A stretch of DNA of 64,000 nt from Clostridium sp. CAG:411 (lineage in GTDB: Bacteria; Bacillota; Clostridia; Lachnospirales; Lachnospiraceae): the NCBI GenBank assembly GCA_000437275.1, contig FR899730.1, positions 45,837 to 109,836 on the forward strand, written 5' to 3'. Under the pieces are notes generated by a model, which was given only the letters and a program-made list of their open reading frames with translations, ran no database searches and had not been told where the DNA came from. Position numbers and translations under genes: made by a program. Shown piece after piece: positions 27,354 through 37,256 of this stretch (within the stretch, counting starts at the first letter, position 1; each line of letters begins with the position of its first letter).

Positions 27354-28517
27354 TTGGAAATCTGTAAATTACAGCAATGTACGGGATGTTTTGCTTGCAA
27401 AGCAATCTGTCCTAAAAACGCTATAAAAGTAGCGACGGATCAGTATGGAAGTACATTCCCACAGATTGACACTGAAAAATGTGTCAAATGTAATCTTTGT
27501 AAAAAGGTCTGTCCAAACCAGATAGAAAAGAAGTTTACATATCCTGAAACATGTTTTGCAGCTTGGAGTTTGAATAAGGCGGACAGAGAATCCTGTGCTT
27601 CTGGTGGAATTGCAACTGGTTTGGGACGTTATATTATTGAGCAAGGTGGAGTTGTATTTGGAGCTTCTTTCTTGAAAGAGAAGGAGTTAGAGCTTGTGTT
27701 TTCTAAAGCGGAGAATATGGAAGAGTTAGAAAAGTTTAAAACATCCAAATATGTACAAGCAGATACCTCTAATGTATATGAAAAAGTAAAACAGGAACTT
27801 TTGCAGGATCGGCAGGTACTTTTTATAGGAACGCCATGTCAGGTGGCAGGAGTACAGGGCTATTTACAGAAGCCATATGAAAAACTTTTGACGGTAGATA
27901 TTATCTGCCATGGAGTGAATCCAATGCAATATTTAAGGCAACATGCAAAGACAGTATGTAAGACAAAACAAGTGTCGTATCCGACCTTTAGAGGAGCGAA
28001 AGATTATGCCATGCGGTTCTTTAATAAAAAGCATGAATTAATCTATGAAAAGGATGCATATGAAGATTACTATTTTCGTGCCTTTTTGTGTAGCATGATG
28101 TGTAGAGAAAATTGCTATGTCTGTCCCTATGCAAGAACAGAACGAATCTCTGATTTGACGATTGGAGATTTTTGGGGATTAGACAAGCAAACATTAAAAG
28201 AGAGTTATAATGGAAAGGTTTCCGTCATATTGCAAAATACAGAAAAGGGAGAAAAATTGTTATCTGTATGTGCAGAGGGACTTTATATGGAAGAACGCAC
28301 GGTGGAAGAAGCCTTAAAAGAAAATGAACAATTAAGAAAAACTGCGTCAAAATATAAAGACCGAGAAATCTTTTTAACGCACTATCCTCAATTGGGATTT
28401 GATGGAGCAATGAAGAAAACTTGTCTCAAAAGGGAGATTATGCAGCTAAAGTATAAAAAAACAAAATGGAACATAAAGCGTTGTCTAAAAAGAATCATAG
28501 GTAGACAGGATAGATAA
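27354..28517 (+). CDS. F420 hydrogenase/dehydrogenase beta-subunit-like FeS protein
   Basis: A 387-residue protein. Two [4Fe-4S] ferredoxin motifs stand at the N-terminus: CTGCFACKAICP and CVKCNLCKKVCP. After them come FrhB/FdhB-like domains (ASGGIATGLGRYIIEQ, GTPCQVAGVQGYLQ, DIICHG). Proteins of this family are found in many EPS loci next to pyruvyl transferases and are thought to act in redox or sugar modification there; the reaction is not settled. The start is TTG with AGGAGAG upstream. Confidence 0.85.
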   Translation: MEICKLQQCTGCFACKAICPKNAIKVATDQYGSTFPQIDTEKCVKCNLCKKVCPNQIEKKFTYPETCFAAWSLNKADRESCASGGIATGLGRYIIEQGGVVFGASFLKEKELELVFSKAENMEELEKFKTSKYVQADTSNVYEKVKQELLQDRQVLFIGTPCQVAGVQGYLQKPYEKLLTVDIICHGVNPMQYLRQHAKTVCKTKQVSYPTFRGAKDYAMRFFNKKHELIYEKDAYEDYYFRAFLCSMMCRENCYVCPYARTERISDLTIGDFWGLDKQTLKESYNGKVSVILQNTEKGEKLLSVCAEGLYMEERTVEEALKENEQLRKTASKYKDREIFLTHYPQLGFDGAMKKTCLKREIMQLKYKKTKWNIKRCLKRIIGRQDR

Positions 28518-28533
28518 GGTAGAGGTGTTATAG

Positions 28534-29532
28534 ATGAATGTAAACATAATCAGTAAATATCGTTCTCAACTGATGGGTATTGCCATCGTACTGGTTGCAT
28601 TATTTCATAGCAATATTGTCAGAGCAAACAATGTTTTGGATTATCTTTGTTTTAGCGGAGATATAGGAGTAGATATGTTCTTTTTCCTCTCTGGCTTTGG
28701 CATGTTTTATGCGTATTTGAAAAAGCCTACAGTACAAGGGTTTTACTGGAAACGTTTAGTTAGAATTGTACCTGTTTGGTTTTTGGTGAATTTATATATT
28801 CAATTGGATAATGCGGGATTTCAGGTACAACACATAAATTTGTTGGAATTTTTCAAACAAATGACAGGCTTTAGTTTTTGGATAGATGGAAATTTATATT
28901 TTTGGTATATTCCAGCACAGTTGGCATTCTACCTCATCACGCCATTGTTTATGTATTTTTACAGGAAGGATAAAAAAAATGCCTATGCGGTGTTTGGAAT
29001 TGCATGGATTATTTTGTTACTTGTAAGTATATTGTTGCATGATGCAAAATATTTTATATTTCTATTTCGTTGGCCAGTGTACTTTTTAGGAATCGGTATA
29101 GGTGAATTAAGCTATAAACAGAAAAGTATTTCCAAAAGACAGATTACGGCACTTATGTTTCTTATGTTGGCAGGTTTTGTGTTAGTAGATTTTATCAGAA
29201 AAAATAATGGACATGGTATGATAAGATATGACTTCAAATATTTTGCTTATGTAGTGATTGTCATTCCATTCGTTTTTGGGTTGTCATGGATTTTTTCAAA
29301 GATTAAATGGAGAAAGGTTATACTAAGCTTTTTAGGTGGGATTACATTGGAAATATACCTGTTGCATGAGTTTATACTTAGAAAGATTTGCAGTGCGGTA
29401 GAGAAAATACCATTTGATTCTTGTGGAATTATTTTTAATATATTGGTGTTCATTGTGGCAGTTGGCATTTCATGGTTGTTGCATAGCTGTGTTACCTGTG
29501 TGGAGAAATGGAATAAAGAGAAAGTGAAATAG
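28534..29532 (+). CDS. Acyltransferase-3 family membrane protein (copy 3)
   Basis: A 332-residue polytopic protein. The N-terminal YRSQLMGIAIVLVALFHS keeps the family His, and DIGVDMFFFLSGFGMFYA is a strong acyltransferase-3 mark. A FYWKRLVRIVPVW motif follows. It most likely acylates a sugar of the surface polymer. It begins 16 bases after the FeS gene and ends one base before the next gene. Confidence 0.9.
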   Translation: MNVNIISKYRSQLMGIAIVLVALFHSNIVRANNVLDYLCFSGDIGVDMFFFLSGFGMFYAYLKKPTVQGFYWKRLVRIVPVWFLVNLYIQLDNAGFQVQHINLLEFFKQMTGFSFWIDGNLYFWYIPAQLAFYLITPLFMYFYRKDKKNAYAVFGIAWIILLLVSILLHDAKYFIFLFRWPVYFLGIGIGELSYKQKSISKRQITALMFLMLAGFVLVDFIRKNNGHGMIRYDFKYFAYVVIVIPFVFGLSWIFSKIKWRKVILSFLGGITLEIYLLHEFILRKICSAVEKIPFDSCGIIFNILVFIVAVGISWLLHSCVTCVEKWNKEKVK

Positions 29533-29533
29533 T

Positions 29534-31246
29534 ATGGAAAAAAAGAGAGTAAAAAGTAAGTTGTTAGATGTTGTGATTGCGTTTGGCAGTGTTTTTCTTA
29601 TTGCAGGTATTCTTCTTTGGAAGTGCAGTATCATGTATCAAACCCCAGATGATCAATACATAATGTCCATTTTATCTGGAAAATTTCTGGGAACGCCCAG
29701 TGCGTATGTAATTTATATAAAGTATCCGTTGGTATATATACTGGCAAAGTTATATAAAATATTTCCTACGGTAAATGTATATGGAACTGCCCTACTTTTG
29801 TTTCAAATCATTGCAATAGGGATTCTTAGTTTCTATATAATAGAAAAGCAAGATAAAATCTCCCGAAAGTTAATGATATTACTGGGAATTTATAGTATAG
29901 TAGGTTGTTGTTGGATGGGAAATTTATTGAGCATTACTTATACAACGACAGCAGCAGTGACAGGGGCAGCGGCAGTTGTTGTTTATACGTTGGGGAAGAA
30001 TCGATGGATCGATTATGTTACGGCTATTATATTATGCTTTATTACTTTTAATCTTAGGAGTGCAGTGTTTATTATGATACTGCCGATTTGTGGAGTTTTT
30101 TGGTTAGACAAAATGCTTAGAGAAAAGGAATGGAAAAAGCAGTTTATTTGGCTGGCAGGTATCGGATGTATCATTGGCGGAACCTTTTTCATCAATATGC
30201 AGGCGTATGGCAGTGAGGTTTGGAAAAATTATTTGCAATACAATCAAGCGAGAACACAACTTTATGATTATCATCAAGATGTAATAGAAAACTATGATAA
30301 ATATGAAAAGGTATATCAGAAACTGGGAATTTCCCAAAAAGAGAATGCCGTACTATTGTCAAAAAACTGGTCATTGTGTGATAAGAAACTGTATGAAAAG
30401 ATGGGGGATTTGGCAAAGCAGGCAATACATAAGCTTGGGTTCATAGAGCAGTGTAAAAACACAGTAAAAAAAGTTATAGTTTCTGGTTTTCTGGATAATA
30501 AAGGAATGCTTTTGTTTTCTGCTATTTTTTGGATGGCTGCTATTAGCATGGCGGTGAAAAAGAAAGAAAAACATATTTTATTGCTGGAAGGAGTGCAGGT
30601 AGTACTATTTGCTGTATTATGGTTCTATTTAGGCTACAAAGGTAGAATTATTCCAAGAGTAGCACATAGTTTATTGTTGCTACAAATGGTTACGCCAGTG
30701 ATTTTTGTTCTTAAATTAGCGGAGGCTGGAATTCGTAAAATAACAGAAAAAAATGCAAAGCTTCTAAAAGGAATCATGCTTGTTTTATTATTGGGAATTC
30801 TTGTGTTTGATGTCAGACTGATAAAAAAAATAGATCGAGTCAATAAAGAAAATACATCTGGTGATACCTATCATCAAATTGAAAACTATTGTAGGGAACA
30901 TGAGGGAAACTTCTATTTTGCGGATGTGACATCGATAGCAGCCTGTAATTATAAATATACGTTTTGGGAAGATAACAGATATGTAAATAACATAATGTTA
31001 GGAGATTGGTTTGCGAATAGCCCTGTTTATGATGAAAAATTAAAGAAGGAACATATTACTGAGGTGAGTGCTTCACTTTTAAAGAATAGGAATGTGTACC
31101 TAATGGTTCGCGAAGTGGAACAGACGGATTATTTTGATGTTGTTTCGAAAGAGGTAAAATTAGTAGAAAAAGATAGAACAAATATGAAAGAATGTGCTTA
31201 TGTATGTTATCAGTTGGAAGGTGATAGCATACCAGAAAAACAATAA
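29534..31246 (+). CDS. GT-C-like polytopic glycosyltransferase, paralogue a1
   Basis: A 570-residue membrane protein with about 11 helices. A DD pair (D39-D40, TPDDQY) sits just outside the first helix, the usual catalytic place of GT-C enzymes that use polyprenyl-phosphate sugars. Two motifs are shared with the genes at 33716 and 35466: a GRI..RV.HS segment in the second half and a C-terminal NFYF.DV.S...LGDW..SP signature. It probably adds side-chain sugars outside the cell. The family is not one I can name. Confidence 0.72.
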   Translation: MEKKRVKSKLLDVVIAFGSVFLIAGILLWKCSIMYQTPDDQYIMSILSGKFLGTPSAYVIYIKYPLVYILAKLYKIFPTVNVYGTALLLFQIIAIGILSFYIIEKQDKISRKLMILLGIYSIVGCCWMGNLLSITYTTTAAVTGAAAVVVYTLGKNRWIDYVTAIILCFITFNLRSAVFIMILPICGVFWLDKMLREKEWKKQFIWLAGIGCIIGGTFFINMQAYGSEVWKNYLQYNQARTQLYDYHQDVIENYDKYEKVYQKLGISQKENAVLLSKNWSLCDKKLYEKMGDLAKQAIHKLGFIEQCKNTVKKVIVSGFLDNKGMLLFSAIFWMAAISMAVKKKEKHILLLEGVQVVLFAVLWFYLGYKGRIIPRVAHSLLLLQMVTPVIFVLKLAEAGIRKITEKNAKLLKGIMLVLLLGILVFDVRLIKKIDRVNKENTSGDTYHQIENYCREHEGNFYFADVTSIAACNYKYTFWEDNRYVNNIMLGDWFANSPVYDEKLKKEHITEVSASLLKNRNVYLMVREVEQTDYFDVVSKEVKLVEKDRTNMKECAYVCYQLEGDSIPEKQ

Positions 31247-31337
31247 TTCTTTTATGAATAGTTACATAGGTTGGAGTTGTTATAAAAAAAGCTATTGCAA
31301 TAAAAGCTGTGTATGAAATATCAGTTAGGAGGATAAG

Positions 31338-32729
31338 ATGGATACAAAAAACAGTAAGATGCAATATAGTATTGCAATCGTCATAATAATGTTACTTTCG
31401 GCGGGATTTGTATATTATTTTTCAGGAACCACTTCTCCTGTAATTCCCGATTATTATGGAGATGATTCTGCTGTGTTTCAAGTGGTTGGAAAAGCATGGA
31501 CAAATGGAAAAATTCCATACATACAAGCGTTTGATCACAAAGGCCCATTCATTTTTTTCGTGGAGGCTTTGGGCTATTTGATTGGAAATTATACAGAGGA
31601 GTATAGTCTGGTATTTATAACATTTTCTATCTATTTGGGAGTAAAGTATCTTTTACAGGTAAATTGGAAGAAAAAAGAAACGTTGCTTCATCCGTGGAAG
31701 TATGCAGTTTGGTATGGAATTGCATTTACTGCAATACTCTTTATGAGAGTGACAAGTGCGATTGCAATTGTGTGTTTAGTATTTGTGATTTTGTGCATTT
31801 TGCTACGTTTTGGCATGTGGAAAAATCTCTTAGAAAATATGGGTGGATTTTTATTCGGTGTGGCAATTGTTTTTGTACCATTTTCCTTGTATTTTCTTAT
31901 AAAGGGTGCTTGGTATGATATGATGTATGGTACGATCATTCATAATATTATGTATGCATCGAGGTCCTCTATCTTTATGCAAACGGGAGCACCCTGGAAA
32001 AGTGTGTTAATCGCATTGTTTACGACTGGGTTATTACTTGTTGTTTCGATTTTATATTGGATATATGAAAGAAAAAATAATTGGATTCTTGGTGCCTATG
32101 GAACCTTTTTATCCATTGTTACGTTGGGATTATTTTTTAGCATAAATCGATATTTACATTACTATCTGATTTCGGTTCCTTATTTTGTGTTGGCGGTAGG
32201 AATGATAGCAAAAATGAGGGTATGTGCGAAAGATAAGCTTTATAAAAAAGTTTTACTATTTTGTTGTTATTTTCTATTGATTGTACAAGTTGCTCTGGGA
32301 ATTGAGCGATGGAAAAGACAAGAGTATAGCAATGATATTTTTAGAGGTTATGCAAAGTCGTATAAATCTTGTGAAGAACAGCTTATGGCACATATTCCTG
32401 CAAAGGAAAAGGATGATTTTCTCGCATTTGGTTCGAATGCATTGTCACAGTGGTACTTATTGGCAGATGTGGATCCAAGTTATAGATTTTGTTTTGCACA
32501 AAGCTGGATGGCAAGTTACAGTGATAAGCTAAAAACAGAAATTTCTGAATACTTGAATGATAAACCTGCAAAATGGATTGTTGTAGATGTAGATTACGAT
32601 ACGGAGGAAATGGAAACAGAGTATTGTGCTGAATTTGCCGACATCATACAAAAAAGATATGCGTTAATAGATACGGCAAAAATGAAGGATAACCATATAT
32701 GTTTTCAGTTATATCGATTTGTAGAGTAG
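31338..32729 (+). CDS. GT-C-like polytopic glycosyltransferase, type b
   Basis: A 463-residue membrane protein. After the first helix it reads PDYYGDDSAVFQVVGKAW and then AFDHKGPF, resembling the DD/DxE loop of mannosyltransferase-like GT-C enzymes. About ten helices follow, then a soluble C-terminal domain of about 100 residues. It is not closely similar to the a-type paralogues around it. It is expected to use a sugar-phosphate-polyprenol made by a GtrB-like enzyme such as the next gene. Confidence 0.72.
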   Translation: MDTKNSKMQYSIAIVIIMLLSAGFVYYFSGTTSPVIPDYYGDDSAVFQVVGKAWTNGKIPYIQAFDHKGPFIFFVEALGYLIGNYTEEYSLVFITFSIYLGVKYLLQVNWKKKETLLHPWKYAVWYGIAFTAILFMRVTSAIAIVCLVFVILCILLRFGMWKNLLENMGGFLFGVAIVFVPFSLYFLIKGAWYDMMYGTIIHNIMYASRSSIFMQTGAPWKSVLIALFTTGLLLVVSILYWIYERKNNWILGAYGTFLSIVTLGLFFSINRYLHYYLISVPYFVLAVGMIAKMRVCAKDKLYKKVLLFCCYFLLIVQVALGIERWKRQEYSNDIFRGYAKSYKSCEEQLMAHIPAKEKDDFLAFGSNALSQWYLLADVDPSYRFCFAQSWMASYSDKLKTEISEYLNDKPAKWIVVDVDYDTEEMETEYCAEFADIIQKRYALIDTAKMKDNHICFQLYRFVE

Positions 32730-32757
32730 ATAAGAAAATAGAAAGAGGAGTGAGTAT

Positions 32758-33702
32758 ATGAAAAAGTGTTCTGTAGTGGTACCTTGCTATAATGAAGAAG
32801 AAACCATACCAATTTTTTATAAAGAGATACAAAAATACATTGTAAATATTCCGCAGTTAGAGTTTGAATTTATTTTTGTAGATGATGGAAGTAAAGATGC
32901 GTCCTTACAGGAAATGAAAGCACTTGCGGCAAAAGATAAAAGAGTAAAGTACATATCCTTTTCCAGAAATTTTGGAAAAGAGGCTGGTTTGTTTGCTGGA
33001 TTGGAGGCAACAACAGGGGATTACATTGTAACTATGGACGTAGATTTGCAGGACCCACCTTATTTATTGGAAAAAATGTATCAGGCAGTTGCAGAAGAAG
33101 GGTATGATTGTGCAGCAACCAGACGGACAAATCGAAAGGGCGAGGCGAGAATACGTTCTTGGTTTGCAAAAAAGTTCTATCAAATTATAAATAAGATTTC
33201 CAATGCAGACATTGTAGATGGGGCAAGAGATTATCGATTTATGACGCGGCAAATGGTTGATTCAATTTTATCCATGCGAGAGTACAATCGTTTCACAAAA
33301 GGAATCTTTGGATGGATTGGATTTAAGACAAAATGGATACCGTTTGAAAATGTAGAGCGATCCGCAGGAACTACGAAATGGTCATTTTGGAAATTGACTT
33401 TATATGCGTTGGAGGGAATCATTGCGTTTTCCACTACACCATTATGGATATCATCTTTGCTGGGAATTTTCTGTTGCTTTGTTTCCTTACTTGCATTGGC
33501 GTTTATTATTATTCGTGCATTGATGTATGGAGATCCTGTTGCTGGTTGGCCTTCTATGATTTCTGTGATTATCTTTATTGGAGGGCTTCAATTATTTTGC
33601 ATGGGAATTTTAGGAATGTATGTTTCTAAACTTTATTTGGAGGCGAAAAGAAGACCTATTTATATTACAAGGGAAACTAATATCAAGACGAAGGAAGAGT
33701 AG
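32758..33702 (+). CDS. GtrB/DPM1-like polyprenyl-phosphate glycosyltransferase (copy 1)
   Basis: A 314-residue GT2 protein of the dolichol-phosphate-mannose synthase type: VVPCYNEEETIP, FVDDGSKDAS, SFSRNFGKEAGLFAGL and TMDVDLQDPP (about 90-100), followed by two C-terminal membrane helices (about 230-255 and 265-290). It makes a polyprenyl-phosphate sugar used as donor by GT-C enzymes, five of which surround it. A second member is at 49832. Confidence 0.93.
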   Translation: MKKCSVVVPCYNEEETIPIFYKEIQKYIVNIPQLEFEFIFVDDGSKDASLQEMKALAAKDKRVKYISFSRNFGKEAGLFAGLEATTGDYIVTMDVDLQDPPYLLEKMYQAVAEEGYDCAATRRTNRKGEARIRSWFAKKFYQIINKISNADIVDGARDYRFMTRQMVDSILSMREYNRFTKGIFGWIGFKTKWIPFENVERSAGTTKWSFWKLTLYALEGIIAFSTTPLWISSLLGIFCCFVSLLALAFIIIRALMYGDPVAGWPSMISVIIFIGGLQLFCMGILGMYVSKLYLEAKRRPIYITRETNIKTKEE

Positions 33703-33715
33703 GAGTGTTTAATAT

Positions 33716-35416
33716 ATGAAAGAAAAGAAAGAAAAGAAAGAAAACAGAAAGTGGGCAGCATTGCTGTCGGTGGGTGCAACCGTACTGTTGCTAGTAATAT
33801 GTGTAATCGGAATTCCATTTATGTATCAGGTATGTGATGATAAATATTTGATGCAATTTGCATCAGGGCAATATTTGGGAACACCTAGTGACTATATGAT
33901 ACATATCCGTTTTCCAATTAGTTATTTGTACTCTTTTTTCTATAAGCTATATGATGGAGTTGACTGGTATGGAACAATTATGATCGGAATGCAACTACTT
34001 TGTTTAACATTGCTTGTTTATAAAATACTAAAAAAGATTGAATCCCAAAAGGCAAAGATAGCTGTAGTAATTCTTGTATATGGTATTGTGCTTTCCATGT
34101 GGATTACAGAGATTGTAAGCATTACTTATACAACAGCCGCTGCTTTTTTAGGATTGACAGCCATTGTATGGTATGCTATCTCAGACAAAAAATGGAAGGA
34201 TTACTTGTTTTGTATTCTTCTTATGGTGATTTGCTATAATATCCGCTATGAAACATTTTATATGGTAGCACCGTTTGCAGCCGTTTTATGGTTGTATGAT
34301 TTTATTATGCAGAAAAAGAAACTGGCACCGATTTTATTTGTGCTTGGACTGGGAGCTGGTTTGTTAGCAGTTATTTTATTTGACCATCATATGTATGGTT
34401 CTGCGGACTGGAAACATTTATTTGCCTATAATGAAAAACGTATCTTGTTGTATGATTACTATCATGATGATTTACTGGATTATAGTAAATATGAGGAACA
34501 ATATAAAAAATTAGGTATGGATGAAACCAGTCGGGATATTATTGAGTCCTATGACGTAACATTAGTTCCTGAATTACAGGATCAGATACAGAAATTAGTG
34601 GACGTACATACAGAAAATCGTTCAATAGCAGAGAGATTAAAAGAAGATTTTCATAAAATTATATTTGATGTTCTATTAGGAAATAAATTAGTAACATTAC
34701 TTTCTGCCATTGTGTGGATACTGACCTTTTCATTGTTGATTCGTTATAAAGATTGGATCAGGGTTCGTTTGGCTGTGGGATTTGTGGGATTGCAGGTAGC
34801 CTTATGGTTGTATCTAGGCTTCCGTGGACGTATTATGACTCGCGTTTCCAGAAGTATGATGTTTCTATTTACAATAATGGCATTGCTTTGCATATATTTC
34901 TTTTGGCAGGATAGAAAAGATGAAATTGATTGGAAGCGTATTCCAAAAAGTTTGATTGCGGCTTGTTGTGTTGTCCTGTTGGGAACATCCTGTGTGGCAT
35001 ATGCTAAGCAGAGAAATATAAATCTAGATTCTTATGCCAGAACAAGTTACTATGATGTGGAATCCTATTGTAATTCTCATGCAAATAATTTCTATTTTGT
35101 AGATGTATTTTCTATTTCCAATTATGAAGGTGGATACCATTATAACTTTTTCAATAAAAATGAATACGTGAATTTTGCCATGTTGGGGGATTGGATGGGA
35201 TATAGTCCACTGTTCTGGCAAAAATTAAATGATAAAGGAATCACCAATATTCAAGATTCTATTTTTGAGGAAGATAATATATATGTAATTGCAAGTACCG
35301 ATCGGGATATGAGTTTTATGGAGAAATTGAGAGACAATGTTACTTGTAAAGTGGTAGATACCATTCAGAGTTCAAGAGGGGTTGTTTACAATGTATACCA
35401 ACTAACAGAGCAATAA
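33716..35416 (+). CDS. GT-C-like polytopic glycosyltransferase, paralogue a2
   Basis: A 566-residue membrane protein parallel to the gene at 29534. It has CDDKY with D41-D42 after the first helix, GRIMTRVSRS in the second half, and NNFYFVDVFSIS plus MLGDWMGYSP near the C-terminus. A Lys/Glu-rich start (MKEKKEKKE...) precedes the first helix. It is a presumed side-chain transferase acting on the outside. Confidence 0.72.
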   Translation: MKEKKEKKENRKWAALLSVGATVLLLVICVIGIPFMYQVCDDKYLMQFASGQYLGTPSDYMIHIRFPISYLYSFFYKLYDGVDWYGTIMIGMQLLCLTLLVYKILKKIESQKAKIAVVILVYGIVLSMWITEIVSITYTTAAAFLGLTAIVWYAISDKKWKDYLFCILLMVICYNIRYETFYMVAPFAAVLWLYDFIMQKKKLAPILFVLGLGAGLLAVILFDHHMYGSADWKHLFAYNEKRILLYDYYHDDLLDYSKYEEQYKKLGMDETSRDIIESYDVTLVPELQDQIQKLVDVHTENRSIAERLKEDFHKIIFDVLLGNKLVTLLSAIVWILTFSLLIRYKDWIRVRLAVGFVGLQVALWLYLGFRGRIMTRVSRSMMFLFTIMALLCIYFFWQDRKDEIDWKRIPKSLIAACCVVLLGTSCVAYAKQRNINLDSYARTSYYDVESYCNSHANNFYFVDVFSISNYEGGYHYNFFNKNEYVNFAMLGDWMGYSPLFWQKLNDKGITNIQDSIFEEDNIYVIASTDRDMSFMEKLRDNVTCKVVDTIQSSRGVVYNVYQLTEQ

Positions 35417-35465
35417 GGGGGGATTGCAAAAGAGTTAGATACAGGTTAAGAAGTAAGGAGTAAAA

Positions 35466-37187
35466 ATGGAAAAGACGGAGAAAAATCATGTATTAGAAAA
35501 TGTAATAGTAGTATTGCTTCCATTGGCTGTGTTTGCTATATGGGTATTGACTTGTTGGGATTTAAACTATCAGGTGCATGATGATCGCTATATGATGGAG
35601 TTTGTTTCAGGAAAATTTTTAGGACATTCAGATGCACATTTAGTATATATCAAATATTTATTTGGACTGTTTTTAAAGTTTATGTATACTACATGGACTG
35701 GCATTGATTGGTATGGCACATTTTTATTTGTGATTCAGTTTGCGACAATAGGAATTATAAACTGGTATTTAGTCTGCAGACAAAAGAAATTGCGTTGGAA
35801 GGTAGTCACAGTAGCAGTATTTTACAGTTTCTTTTGCCTTTGCTGGTTAAATGAGGTAACTTGTTTTACCTATACAACAGTAGCGGCATTAGTTGGAGCA
35901 GCGATACTGGTTGTGTTTGCGTTGGCAAAAGATCGGTTACAGGATTTTGTTATTGTAATCCTACTTTGCCTGTGTTGCTTTAATCTGCGGGCAGATGTTT
36001 TTTTCATGGTTTTGCCCTTTGCAGGAGTCTTATGGTTGTACAAATGTATCAAAACAAAGGATATACGATATGTAAAATTCTTAATTGGTTTGGGCGTTGC
36101 GTTGGCAGTATGCTTTGGACTTGACCAGTATGCTTATAAAGATAAGGAATGGAAGGCGTATCAGGAGTATAATCAGGCACGTACTTTGTTTTATGACTAT
36201 TATTATGACGATATGGTTGTGTATGAGAATTATAAAGAAACCTATGAAAAGTTAGGAATTACCAAGAATGCCTGTGAAATTTTAAAATCCTATGATTTAT
36301 CTTTGTATGATGAGAAACTGTATGAAAAAATAAAAGAACTTCCCCAATATCATATGGATAAAGGCAGCATTTTTCATAAGATGTGGAACGGACTAAAGAC
36401 GGTTGTAACAGACGGATTATTAGAGAGCAAAGTAATGACAATCGTATCTATTTTATTCTGGGGCATTGCAATCTTACTTGCATTACTGGGTGGGGATAAA
36501 AATAGTATTCTGATAGAGGCAGTATATATTGTGTGTCATGTGATTTTATGGGAGTATCTGGGATGTAGAGGAAGAATTCTACCAAGAGTGGCACATAGTA
36601 TGTTGTTAATACAAATAATAACCCCTTGTATTTGTGGCCTTTTTGCATGGGAACATAGAAAAGAACGAAGCTTTAAGTGGAAAAGAAAGCTAGTGGCGCA
36701 AATGGGATTGGTTGGTTTTGGAGTTATTCTTATCGGTGTATGTTCTTATGATATTTTACATGCACGTAAACTAATCAACAAAAATCACAAGGAAGCAGGA
36801 TGGCGAGATCATTATATCATGGAAGAATATTGTAAGGAAAACCCAGATAATTTCTATTTTTTTGATGTTTTTTCTGTGGTGGAATGTAAGTATACATACA
36901 CATTTCATAATCCTAATACATACGAAAACTTTTTATCTTTAGGAGATTGGTTTGGAAATAGCCCAATCTATAAAGAAAAGCTTAAATTAGAGCAAATAAA
37001 CAGTGTTAGAGATGCAGTATTGCATAATAAAAATGTTTATATCATTGGAATAAAAGGGAGAGATTTGAGTTATATTACAGGAATTACAAATGAAAGACTG
37101 GAATTGAAAGCGGTGGATGATTTAACTGGAGGAAATGATGAGTATGTGGTTTATAAAATAAAGTATCTTACCGATAAGCAATTCTAG
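35466..37187 (+). CDS. GT-C-like polytopic glycosyltransferase, paralogue a3
   Basis: A 573-residue membrane protein, third of the a-type set: VHDDRY with D39-D40, GRILPRVAHS, then NFYFFDVFSVV and SLGDWFGNSP. Helix count and spacing match the other two. The copies are well diverged, so the duplications are not recent and the enzymes probably use different sugars or acceptors. Confidence 0.72.
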   Translation: MEKTEKNHVLENVIVVLLPLAVFAIWVLTCWDLNYQVHDDRYMMEFVSGKFLGHSDAHLVYIKYLFGLFLKFMYTTWTGIDWYGTFLFVIQFATIGIINWYLVCRQKKLRWKVVTVAVFYSFFCLCWLNEVTCFTYTTVAALVGAAILVVFALAKDRLQDFVIVILLCLCCFNLRADVFFMVLPFAGVLWLYKCIKTKDIRYVKFLIGLGVALAVCFGLDQYAYKDKEWKAYQEYNQARTLFYDYYYDDMVVYENYKETYEKLGITKNACEILKSYDLSLYDEKLYEKIKELPQYHMDKGSIFHKMWNGLKTVVTDGLLESKVMTIVSILFWGIAILLALLGGDKNSILIEAVYIVCHVILWEYLGCRGRILPRVAHSMLLIQIITPCICGLFAWEHRKERSFKWKRKLVAQMGLVGFGVILIGVCSYDILHARKLINKNHKEAGWRDHYIMEEYCKENPDNFYFFDVFSVVECKYTYTFHNPNTYENFLSLGDWFGNSPIYKEKLKLEQINSVRDAVLHNKNVYIIGIKGRDLSYITGITNERLELKAVDDLTGGNDEYVVYKIKYLTDKQF

Positions 37188-37256
37188 TATATTATAGTAT
37201 GAAAAACAAAGGAATAAGAATGCTCATGTTACATTGGAATAGGGAGGAAACGAAGT

